Assembly (NCBI GenBank): GCA_020718125.1
Contig: DYDC01000133.1
Location: 1 to 7,381, forward strand
Source: Methylacidiphilum sp.
GTDB lineage: Bacteria; Verrucomicrobiota; Verrucomicrobiia; CAIQCK01
Direction: 5' to 3'
DNA: 7,381 bases
Under the pieces are notes generated by a model. That model did no database searches, was not told the DNA's origin, and saw only the letters and a list, made by a program, of their open reading frames with translations. Positions 1 through 6,900 of this stretch are shown piece after piece. Made by a program: the position numbers and the translations under genes. Position 1 is the first letter of the stretch; every line of letters begins with the position of its first letter.

Positions 1-2
1 CG

Positions 3-245
3 GCGCGGGTCGGGCATCTGGCGGAAGAGTTCCATCAGACTGCGCTGGTGGCCGACGGGCAGCGCGCAGCGGGCGGCTCCGGGGCGGGCGTCATCACGGC
101 GTTGGGCAGCCTCGAGTGCTACTTCCAGTGGCTCCAGTTCACGATCTGGGAACTCACATCCGTCACGCAGATCAACCGTCGCTGGGCGTTGAAAGCCATC
201 GAGGAAGCCGGCCGCACCATGGTCACCGAGCCGTTGCCGGTGTGA
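3..245 (+). CDS. C-terminal end of an unrecognised protein (5' partial)
   Basis: An open frame runs from the left edge of the window to a TGA at 243-245, giving the last 80 residues of a protein that begins outside the window. Third codon positions are almost all G or C, as expected for a real gene in this genome, and the frame has no stops. An internal GTG at 48 could serve as a start but has no clear ribosome binding site, and the open frame continues upstream of it, so I read the gene as truncated by the window edge. The visible part has a Gly/Ala-rich stretch (AAGGSGAGV), then an aromatic-rich segment (LECYFQWLQFTIWEL) that could be an amphipathic or membrane-associated helix, and a charged tail ending in TEPLPV. 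I do not recognise the family. The gene converges on the minus-strand gene ending at 299. The 53-bp gap between them shows no convincing terminator. Confidence 0.6.
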   Translation, partial: ARVGHLAEEFHQTALVADGQRAAGGSGAGVITALGSLECYFQWLQFTIWELTSVTQINRRWALKAIEEAGRTMVTEPLPV

Positions 246-298
246 CCTGCTTGGCCGGAGGTCTGCCGTTCCCCCTCTCCACCGCGGTCAGCGCCGTG

Positions 299-814
299 TC
301 ACCAGCAGTGGCGATGGTGACGGTAGCCGCGGTAGAAACCGAAGCTGAAGCTGACAGGGGGATGCCACGGGTCGTAATAACAGGCCGGCCCGTAGTAGTA
401 GGTCACAGGCGGCGGCGCGTAGTAATAAACGGGACTTGGCGCCGGATAGACCGGATAGGCACGGACGACCTGTTCGGCACGGACGACGGTCTCCTGTTTT
501 GGCGTGGCCGGCGTGGTGGCGGTCTTCTCGTAGGTGGTCGTGCCCTCCGCCTTCGGCTTGGCAGGCTCGCCGCGCTTCTGCTGCATCACGCCAATGACGC
601 GCTCACTGACCCCTTCGCGCTTGAGCGCCTCCACGTCCTGCTGGCTGAGATAGAAGTTTGAGCCGCTGGACTCGATGGTCTGGATGATAACGTCATCGTT
701 GACACCGGCACGGCGCATTTTGATCACGTCTTCGCCGGTGATCGTTGCTGCTGAGACAGTCATAGCCGCTGCCAGCGCCACCCCGTTAATTGCAATGTGT
801 TTGAACATGTTCAT
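299..814 (-). CDS. Small exported protein with two helical repeats and a Tyr/Pro/His-rich tail
   Basis: This is a 171-residue protein when started at the ATG at 812-814. The open frame extends to 934, but the extension is Arg-rich and has no ribosome binding site. From 814 the protein begins with a typical signal peptide: MNMFKH, a hydrophobic core INGVALAAAMTV, and a probable cleavage site around SAA/TIT (residues 21-24). The next in-frame ATG, at 806-808, is an equally possible start. The mature part has two related helical units: DVIKMRRAGVNDDVI (29-43) and DVEALKREGVSERVI (60-74). Each has a DV..(L/M)+..GV..+VI pattern, which I associate with uncharacterised exported proteins of Verrucomicrobia and Planctomycetes. 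A Thr/Lys/Pro linker follows (about 83-110). The tail (118-171) is rich in Tyr and Pro, with YYY runs, ending in YRGYRHHRHCW. No catalytic motif is visible. It is probably periplasmic or surface-located. Function is unknown. Confidence 0.75.
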   Translation of the reverse strand: MNMFKHIAINGVALAAAMTVSAATITGEDVIKMRRAGVNDDVIIQTIESSGSNFYLSQQDVEALKREGVSERVIGVMQQKRGEPAKPKAEGTTTYEKTATTPATPKQETVVRAEQVVRAYPVYPAPSPVYYYAPPPVTYYYGPACYYDPWHPPVSFSFGFYRGYRHHRHCW

Positions 815-818
815 GGCG

Positions 819-826
819 TCCTTTCT
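819..826 (-). promoter_or_regulatory. Ribosome binding site of the exported-protein gene
   Basis: On the minus strand the sequence reads AGAAAGGA, then CGCC, then ATG at 814. The AGGA core lies 4 nt before the ATG at 814 and 10 nt before the second ATG at 808. It supports starting the protein at one of these two Met codons rather than at the far upstream Met at 934. The spacing slightly favours the ATG at 808, which would shorten the protein by two residues. Confidence 0.6.
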
Positions 827-842
827 GACGTGCCACGGCCTA

Positions 843-870
843 ATCTTATTGAATCGAAGCCGGGATGCAA
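843..870 (-). promoter_or_regulatory. Candidate sigma-70-like promoter for the exported-protein gene
   Basis: On the minus strand, TTGCAT (865-870) is followed after 16 bp by TAAGAT (843-848). These are weak matches to the -35 and -10 consensus (3/6 and 4/6). The position is sensible: transcription would start near 836 and give a leader of about 22 nt that contains the AGAAAGGA ribosome binding site. It lies in the 101-bp gap between this gene and the divergent tatD, so regulatory sequence is expected here. The call rests on a weak match and could be chance. I found no comparable plus-strand candidate for tatD. Confidence 0.25.
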
Positions 871-915
871 TGCGGGCTTTGCGCCAAGTGCGGGCCGCAT
901 GATAGGCTGGCGGCG

Positions 916-1719
916 ATGACATTGGTGGACACACATGCGCACCTGACGGATCCGAGGTTCCGCGACGACCTCGATGCCGTGGTCCAGCGCGCGACGGAGG
1001 CCGACGTCAGCGCAATCCTTTCGCTGGCGACGACGCTGGAGGACTGCGAGGCAACCTTGAAACTGGCAGAGCGGTTCCCGCAGGTCTATGCGGCCGTAGG
1101 CGTGCATCCCAATCACGCCGCCGAGGCGCCGGAGGACGCGGGTGCGGCGCTGGCGGAGTTTGCCCGGCATCCGAAGGTCGTCGCCATCGGCGAGACAGGG
1201 ATGGATTACCACTATTTGCCCGGCAGGCAGCATGGCGGGACGGTTGCAGATGACGCCGCGAGCAAGGCGCGGCAGCGCGATTTGTTCGTCCAGCAATTGG
1301 AGTTGGCGGCGAGGCTGGACAAACCGGTGGTGATCCATGAGCGGGAGTGTGCGGACGATTTGCTGGGGCTGCTCGCGTCGTATCGCGGCCGGCTGCGCGG
1401 GGTGTTCCACTGCTTCGGCGGGCCGCCGGAGGTCGCGCGACGCGCGCTCGACCTGGGCTTCCATGTGTCGTTTACCGGCATGCTGACGTTCAAGAGGACG
1501 GCTGCCCTGCGGGAATTGGCCGTGCAGTTGCCGCTCGACCGGGCAATGCTGGAGACCGATTCGCCCTACATGGCGCCGGAGCCGCATCGCGGGAAGCGCT
1601 GCGAGCCCGCTTGGGTGGTGGAAATCGCCAAGGCGCTGGCTGCGGCGCGCGGCGTGCCGCTGGAGGCCGTGGCGCGCGAGACGACGGAGACCGCGCGACA
1701 CCTGTTTGGAATCCACTAG
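916..1719 (+). CDS. tatD: TatD-family metal-dependent deoxyribonuclease/hydrolase
   Basis: This is a 267-residue cytoplasmic enzyme of the TatD (YcfH-like) branch of the amidohydrolase superfamily. Members are metal-dependent TIM-barrel phosphodiesterases, several with shown DNase activity. The expected metal ligands are present: the HAH pair (H7, H9), E93 in GETGMDY, H141 in VVIHERE, H165 in FHCFGG, and D215 in ETDSPY. GVHP (62-65) and the C-terminal PHRGKRCEP loop are also typical. I start at the ATG at 916 because MTLVDTHAHL is the usual N-terminus. An upstream in-frame Met at 865 would add 17 atypical residues including three Cys. Compared with the common form, about ten residues are inserted between GMDYHY and KARQRDLF (about 101-116). 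I believe this is usual in Verrucomicrobia. The TAG stop lies inside the left arm of the palindrome at 1716-1794. E. coli TatD, YcfH and YjjV paralogues cannot be told apart here, so the symbol names the family. Confidence 0.93.
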   Translation: MTLVDTHAHLTDPRFRDDLDAVVQRATEADVSAILSLATTLEDCEATLKLAERFPQVYAAVGVHPNHAAEAPEDAGAALAEFARHPKVVAIGETGMDYHYLPGRQHGGTVADDAASKARQRDLFVQQLELAARLDKPVVIHERECADDLLGLLASYRGRLRGVFHCFGGPPEVARRALDLGFHVSFTGMLTFKRTAALRELAVQLPLDRAMLETDSPYMAPEPHRGKRCEPAWVVEIAKALAAARGVPLEAVARETTETARHLFGIH

Positions 1720-1794
1720 TGTTGTGTAACAGCGTCGGCTTTACAGTGATTCGGCGCGAAAGACTGTAAAGGCTTCTCAGTTACACAACACTAG
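1716..1794. repeat. Nested palindrome with CTAG ends (MITE-like or bidirectional terminator)
   Basis: A perfect 15-bp inverted repeat, CTAGTGTTGTGTAAC at 1716-1730, pairs with 1780-1794. Inside it is a second perfect 9-bp inverted repeat, CTTTACAGT at 1739-1747 with 1763-1771. Inside that, TTCG at 1750-1753 pairs with CGAA at 1757-1760. The whole can fold as one long interrupted hairpin on either strand. Both ends are CTAG. If CTAG is a 4-bp target duplication, the element proper is 71 bp (1720-1790) with 11-bp terminal inverted repeats. It lies between the convergent tatD and pdxA genes, so it could stop transcription from both sides, although neither side has a T-run. The left CTAG contains the tatD stop codon. 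The remaining 60 bp to the pdxA stop show nothing I can name. Confidence 0.85.
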
Positions 1795-1854
1795 GTTGTC
1801 CTGGTTTTCGCCGTCCTCAAGCCTGTCATCATTCGAAGCCGGAGCGATGGGAGG

Positions 1855-2865
1855 CTACGCCGAGGCCGCTTTTTGTTCCGGCGTGCGGCTGAGCTGGACG
1901 GCGAGGCGGATGGCCGCGATGAGGCTGGCCGGGCTGGCCACGTTCTGGCCGGCGATGTCGTAGGCCGTGCCGTGGCCGGGCGAGGTGCGTATGAACGGCA
2001 GGCCCAATGTCAGGTTCACGCCGGTGTCGAAGGCGAGCATCTTCAGCGGCGCGAGGCCCTGGTCGTGATACATCGCCACGACGGCGTCGAACTCGTTGTT
2101 GTAGGCTTCGCGGAACAGCGTGTCGGCCGGGCGCGGGCCGTGGACGTTGATGTCCTTCTTGGCGGCGGCGGCGACAGCCGGGGCAATGATGCGGATTTCC
2201 TCGTTGCCGAAGGCGCCGCCATCGCCCGCGTGGGGGTTGAGGCCGGCCACGCCGATGCGGCGGCGCTGGATGCCGAACTTCGGCAGCCATTCATGAACCA
2301 GTTCGATGGTATCGAGGATCTTTTGTTTGCTGACGGCACGCGGCACTTCCTTGATGGCCAAGTGAGTTGTGGCCAGCGCCACCCGCAGCCATGAGGTCTG
2401 CGGGAGGGCGCCAGGAATGGTGGGTGGCTTCAGGAACTGGCCGACGAGCATCATGGCGACGCGTCTGGCGTGGGTGAGTTTGCCCAGAAGCTCGGTTTGG
2501 CCGGGAACCTTGATGTCGGCCTTGTGGAGGCCGGCTTTGTTGAGCGGCGCGGTGACAAGCGCAGCGATCTTCTTCGATTTGGCGAGCTTGATGCCGTGGG
2601 TAAGCCACTCCACGGCGGCTTTGGCGGCGATCTTGTCGGGCTTGCCCGGCTCGATGGCGCTCAGGTTGAACTTGCCGACTTCGATCAACTCGAAGTTGGG
2701 CCGCACACCGAGGGCGCGGCAGACGCGTTCGAGGACAGCGCCGCTGCCAATGACGGCGTAGGGGGTGGTGGGCGGCAGCTTGCCGCTGGCCAGTGCTTTG
2801 ACCACCACTTCCGGGCCGATGCCCGCCACGTCGCCGAGGGTGATTGCAATCAGGTTTTCAGCCAT
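1855..2865 (-). CDS. pdxA: 4-hydroxythreonine-4-phosphate dehydrogenase (PdxA)
   Basis: This 336-residue protein has the usual PdxA length. PdxA oxidises 4-phosphooxy-L-threonine with NAD, and the product decarboxylates to 3-amino-2-oxopropyl phosphate, which PdxJ condenses with deoxyxylulose 5-phosphate in vitamin B6 synthesis. Motifs in order are TLGDVAGIGPE (9-19), TAPLNKAG (105-112), PGQTE (121-125), ATTHLAI (165-171), GLNPHAGDGG (208-217), HGPRPADTLF (242-251), AMYHDQGLAPLK (264-275) and SPGHGTAYDIAG (295-306). The three metal-binding His are H168, H212 and H267, and K275, N284 and R293 match substrate-binding positions. Two oddities stand out. The usual GHTE is GQTE, so a substrate-binding His is Gln123. 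There is also an insertion of about 15 residues after AMMLVG (about 143-159). A strong ribosome binding site precedes the ATG, and the gene starts 11 nt after the surA-like stop, so the two share a transcript. A related PdxA2-type dehydrogenase acting on another phospho-sugar acid is the main alternative. Confidence 0.92.
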   Translation of the reverse strand: MAENLIAITLGDVAGIGPEVVVKALASGKLPPTTPYAVIGSGAVLERVCRALGVRPNFELIEVGKFNLSAIEPGKPDKIAAKAAVEWLTHGIKLAKSKKIAALVTAPLNKAGLHKADIKVPGQTELLGKLTHARRVAMMLVGQFLKPPTIPGALPQTSWLRVALATTHLAIKEVPRAVSKQKILDTIELVHEWLPKFGIQRRRIGVAGLNPHAGDGGAFGNEEIRIIAPAVAAAAKKDINVHGPRPADTLFREAYNNEFDAVVAMYHDQGLAPLKMLAFDTGVNLTLGLPFIRTSPGHGTAYDIAGQNVASPASLIAAIRLAVQLSRTPEQKAASA

Positions 2866-2869
2866 AGTG

Positions 2870-2875
2870 ACCTCC
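2870..2875 (-). promoter_or_regulatory. Strong ribosome binding site of pdxA
   Basis: The minus strand reads GGAGGT followed by CACT and the pdxA ATG at 2865. It sits between the surA-like stop codon (2877-2879) and the pdxA start, which fixes the pdxA start and fits close translational coupling of the two genes. Confidence 0.7.
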
Positions 2876-2876
2876 G

Positions 2877-3854
2877 TTAGAAGTATCGGATGTATGCCTT
2901 TTTCTTGAGCCGCTCAATCCAGCGTTGCTGCAGCCGGTTTCGCTGCTCCTGGATCAGTATTTTATCGATGTCGCTGCGGACCTCCGTCATGGGCCGCATG
3001 CGCGCCGGTTTCTCCTCATCCACCTGGATGAGGTAGAAGCCGTCGTCGGTTTCCACTACACCGCTGTGCTGGCCCGCCTTCAGCGAGAAGGCCGCATCGG
3101 CCAGTTCCTTGCGCAGTCCCGATTCCTTGTCCACCCAACCCCAATCCCCGCCAGCCGCGCGCTGGTTGCCCGAAGAGTAAACGTTCGCCAAATTCGCAAA
3201 GTCAGCGCCCGCGTCCAGCTTCTGCGCGAGGTCGCGCGCGAGCGCGGCGGCCTCGTCGGTGCTGGCGCCGGCTTTCCGGATGACGATCATCCGCAACCGG
3301 ACCCGGTAGGGTTCCTTGAACTTGTCCTCGTGCTGGTTGTAGAAGGTTTCGATTTGCGCGGGCGAGACGACCAGTTCCGAGGACACTTCTTTTTGCCGCA
3401 GTGCCTGCACGATAAACGGCTCCTTCACGTATTTCTGCTTCCACTGGTCAATCGTCAGGCCGCGCGCCTGGAGCGTGCGGATCAGCGCGTTCTTGTCGCC
3501 GCCGTATTGCTCCTCGATGATCTCCTTCATCCGGTTGTCGAAAACATAGTCCGGGATCTTGTAGCCCTTTTCCTGATACTCCTGCAGGATGAGCGCGCGC
3601 TCTACCAGCGTGTTGAGCGCGTCCACGCCGGCCTGTTGAATTTTCTTGTCTCGCTCCTCGCCGTTGTAGAGACGGTAGGCGTTCTGAATGGCGGGCGTCG
3701 CCAGTTCGCGCACGTCGGAGTAGGTCAGAATCCGATCGTTAACGATGGCGGCGATTCCATCTACCGTGTCCGCCGGGGCTTGGGCGGTGGCTATAAGAAA
3801 CAGCACTGTAGCCGCAGCGCCGAAATACGTCTTCCCCATATAAAGCGCGGACAT
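2877..3854 (-). CDS. surA: SurA-like periplasmic chaperone with a parvulin-type PPIase domain
   Basis: This 325-residue exported protein resembles SurA/PrsA chaperones, which escort outer-membrane proteins across the periplasm. A signal peptide is present: K8 in the n-region, a hydrophobic core FGAAATVLFLIATAQA (11-26), and likely cleavage near APADT. The SurA N-terminal signature VDGIAAIVNDRILTYSDV follows (31-48), then a helical region (60-175). A single parvulin domain spans about 183-280, with GADFANLA (216-223) and GGDWGWV (235-241). A basic C-terminal helix (290-320) ends the protein. E. coli SurA has two parvulin domains in about 430 residues. The two conserved parvulin His positions appear to be M189 (RMIVI for the usual HILV) and Y274 (GFYLIQV for GYHIIKV), so isomerase activity is doubtful and a chaperone role more likely. 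The start could be the ATG at 3854 or the one at 3839; neither has a clear ribosome binding site, and the second gives a more typical signal peptide. pdxA follows immediately, as in enterobacteria. Confidence 0.85.
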   Translation of the reverse strand: MSALYMGKTYFGAAATVLFLIATAQAPADTVDGIAAIVNDRILTYSDVRELATPAIQNAYRLYNGEERDKKIQQAGVDALNTLVERALILQEYQEKGYKIPDYVFDNRMKEIIEEQYGGDKNALIRTLQARGLTIDQWKQKYVKEPFIVQALRQKEVSSELVVSPAQIETFYNQHEDKFKEPYRVRLRMIVIRKAGASTDEAAALARDLAQKLDAGADFANLANVYSSGNQRAAGGDWGWVDKESGLRKELADAAFSLKAGQHSGVVETDDGFYLIQVDEEKPARMRPMTEVRSDIDKILIQEQRNRLQQRWIERLKKKAYIRYF

Positions 3855-3863
3855 AATGCCAAC

Positions 3864-3891
3864 GATTTCAGGTCACATCAAGCCTGAAATC
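3864..3891. repeat. 9-bp perfect inverted repeat before the surA-like start
   Basis: GATTTCAGG at 3864-3872 is the exact reverse complement of 3883-3891, with a 10-nt loop. It lies between the mfd stop (3943) and the surA-like start (3854), ending 9 nt before that ATG on the minus strand. There is no T-run after it, so it is a poor intrinsic terminator for mfd. Its position suits an operator for a dimeric repressor, or an RNA hairpin that limits ribosome access to the surA-like start, which lacks an obvious ribosome binding site. The function is inferred from position only. Confidence 0.55.
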
Positions 3892-3942
3892 AAGAACAAC
3901 GCAACACCTTGCAGTTCCGATGTTTACAATCAATCCAGCAGG

Positions 3943-6900
3943 CTAAACTAACCGTTTTGACCTGCCAGAAACCCTCCCAAGTTCCAGCAGTATCCGGTGG
4001 ATGTCCGCCAATTTCGCCTTCGCCGTAGTCCCGGTCAGCCGTGGGAATCTGCCACCGAATTGCACCAAATCGTTGCCGCAGCTTAACATGATTTTTTCGC
4101 CCCGCGTCTCAATCATTGTCACGCCCAGTTCGCCGGCTGTCAGCTTCACCGCAGCCAGTTGCAGCAACAGCTCCGCCGACTCCGGCAGCGGCCCGAACCG
4201 GTCGCGCAACTCCCGCCGCAGCACGCCGAGTTCCTCCAACGCCGCCGCCTGCGCCAGCCGCCGATACATCTCGATCCGTTGCCGGTCGTCGCCGATGTAG
4301 TTATGCGGCAGGAAACACGGCTCTCGCATCAGTTCCGCTTCCTTTGCCATTCCGCATTCCGCATTCCGCACTCCGCATTCACTGGGCGTCATCGCCAGGA
4401 AATCCAGCCGCGTCCTCACCTCGACACGTGGTTTCACCACCTGCCCCTTCAACCGCCCAACGCTCTCGCGCAGCAACTGGCAGTAAAGCTCGAACCCCAC
4501 CGCCGAGATGTGGCCGCTTTGTTGCTTGCCGAGGATGCTGCCCGCGCCGCGGATCTCCAAGTCGCGCATGGCGATCTTGAACCCGCTCCCCAGCGACGAA
4601 TACTGCCGGATCGCGCTCAGCCGTTTCCGCGCCGTGTCGAACAAATGCCCGTGCCGCGGCAGCATCAGGTAGGCGTAGGCCTGGTGCTTGTAGCGTCCCA
4701 CGCGCCCACGGAGCTGGTAGAGGTCCGCCAGCCCGAACCGGTCCGCGCGGTCAATGATGATCGTGTTCGCGTTCGGGATGTCCAAGCCGCTCTCGATGAT
4801 CGTCGTGCAAAGCAGCACGTCCACCTCGCCGTTGACGAACCGCCGCATCACGTCCTCCAGTTCGTCCTCGTCCATCTGCCCGTGGCCAATCCCGACCCGC
4901 GCCTCCGGCGCCAGCTCGCGGATGCGCAACGCCAACTTTTCGATGTCGTGGATGCGATTGTGCAGGAAGAACACCTGCCCGTTCCGCCCCAACTCGCGCC
5001 GGATCGCGTCGCGGATCACCCGTTCGTCATAGGCGCACACCGTCGTCTGCACCGGCAGCCGGTCCGCTGGCGGCGTGTCGAGGCTCGACATGTCGCGCAG
5101 GCCCATCAACGACAGGTAGAGCGTCCGCGGGATCGGCGTCGCCGTCAGCGTCAACACATCCACCAACCGTCTCAGCAGCTTCAGCTTCTCCTTGTGGGCC
5201 ACACCGAACCGTTGCTCCTCGTCCACCACCACCAGGCCCAGGTCGCGAAACTCCACGTCACCGCTCAGCAGCCGGTGCGTGCCGATGACGATGTCCAGCG
5301 AGCCGTCCCGCAGCGCCTTCACGATGCGGTTCTGCTGCCGCTGCGTGCGGAACCGGCTCAGCATCTCGACCCGCACCGGGTAGTCGGCCATCCGTTCGCT
5401 GAACGTGTTGAAATGCTGCTGCGCCAGCACCGTCGTCGGCACCAGCACCGCCACCTGCCGGCCATCCATCACCGTCTTGAACGCCGCCCGCACCGCCACC
5501 TCGGTCTTGCCGTAGCCCACGTCGCCGCACAACAGCCGGTCCATCGGCTTGGCCTGCTCCATGTCGCGCTTGATCTCCTCGATGGCCGTGAGCTGGTCCG
5601 GCGTCTCCTCATAAATGAACGCCGCCTCGAACTCCCGCTGCCACGGCGCGTCCGGCTTGAACGCGTGCCCCGGCAATGACGCGCGCGCCGCCTGCAACTC
5701 CAGCAACTCCGCCGCGAGATCGCGCGTCGCCGACTCCGCCGCGTCGCGCGCCTTGCGCCACGCCGGCGTGCCGAGCTTCGAGAGTGGCGGCGTCATCCGG
5801 CCCGCGCCGACGTAGCGCGTGATCAGGCGCGCCTGGCCGACCGGCACGTAGAGCTTGCCGCCCTCGGCGTATTCAATCGCCATCACCTCCTGTCGCGCGC
5901 CGCCCACCTCCACCTCCTGCAAGCCCAGATACCGCCCGATGCCGTGCTCGATGTGAACGACGAAGTCGCCCTCGGCCAGTTCGCTGATGTCCGTGATGCG
6001 GCGCGTCTCGCCCGGCAGCCGGCGCGCCAGCTTACGCGGCCGCAGCACGCGGTAGCGGCCAAAAATCTCCGCGTCGCTCACCACCACCAGCCCCGCGTCG
6101 GGCCAGAGGAACCCCTGCGTCAACGTGCCGATCTCCAGCCGCAACGGCACATCATCGAGCTGCTGCAACTTCAGAATCTCCTTCAACCGTTGCCGCTCGC
6201 CCTCGTTGTTGCAGAAGATGAAGACGTCGTAATCTTCCCCGGCCCAGCGGCGCAGTTGCGCGAAAAACTTCTTCCGCTCCTGCTCCGCCAGTCCCGGCTC
6301 CGGCGCGGCGCCCGTCACCGGACGGTAGGCGTCCAACGAGTTGATCGTCAACTCCACGCCGCCCGCTGTCACCACGTCGCTGAGCGCCACTCCCCTGTAG
6401 CGGCGGTCTCTGACCGCCGTCATCAGCCGCGCATAAGGCAGGTGAAACGGATCATCCACCGGCAGTTCCACCGCGTAGCGCGCCGCCGCCTGCGCCAGCC
6501 GGTCCGGCTCGTCGAACATCAGAAGCGTCCCAGGCGGCAGGAAGTCCAGAAAATCGCCAAGCCACTCACGGTGCTGCTGAAGCAGCCCGATTTCGCCAGC
6601 CGGCGAAATCACGCACGTCTCGACCCGCTCGCCGCTGACCTGTGTGGCCACGTCAAACCGCCGCAGCGACTCGACCGAATCACCGAAGAACTCCACCCGC
6701 AGCGGCGTGTCGGCGTCGAGCGGGAACAGGTCGAAGATGCCGCCGCGGACGGCGAACTGACCGCGCTGTTGCACTTGCGCCTCGCGTTCGTAGCCGAGCC
6801 GCACGAGCTTGCCCGCAAGCGAATCCATCGCCGTCTCCTGCCCGACGCGCAACTCCAGCAACTGGCTGCGGAACGCCGCCGGCGAGAACGTCCGCTGCAA

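Noticed and set aside
246..298. Possible terminator between the two convergent genes at the left end
   Set aside because: The 53-bp gap has only short, imperfect GC pairings and no T-run, which is not enough for a call.
116..661. Plus-strand open frame (181 codons) overlapping the exported-protein gene
   Set aside because: The minus-strand gene has a signal peptide, repeats and a ribosome binding site. The plus-strand translation is low-complexity Arg/Val/Gly and overlaps two better-supported genes.
815..934. N-terminal extension of the exported protein to the Met at 934
   Set aside because: The extension is Arg-rich, buries the signal peptide inside the protein, overlaps the tatD start, and lacks a ribosome binding site, whereas AGAAAGGA precedes the ATG at 814.
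811..1716. Minus-strand open frame (301 codons) opposite tatD
   Set aside because: It is fully antisense to a clear TatD enzyme with all metal ligands. The translation is Arg/Gln-rich with no recognisable motif.
1716..1794. Reading the palindrome as a CRISPR repeat or attachment site
   Set aside because: There is only one palindrome, no direct repeat with spacers, no cas or integrase gene and no tRNA nearby.
4159..5679. Long plus-strand open frame (506 codons) opposite mfd
   Set aside because: It is antisense to the most conserved part of mfd. Its translation is Arg/His/Gln-rich with no domain pattern, as expected from the reverse frame of a GC-rich gene.
6589..6610. 9-bp inverted repeat GATTTCGCC with a 4-nt loop in mfd
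   Set aside because: It encodes VISPAGEIG, which looks like normal Mfd sequence rather than an insertion, and it has no similarity to the other repeats. Probably chance in GC-rich coding DNA.
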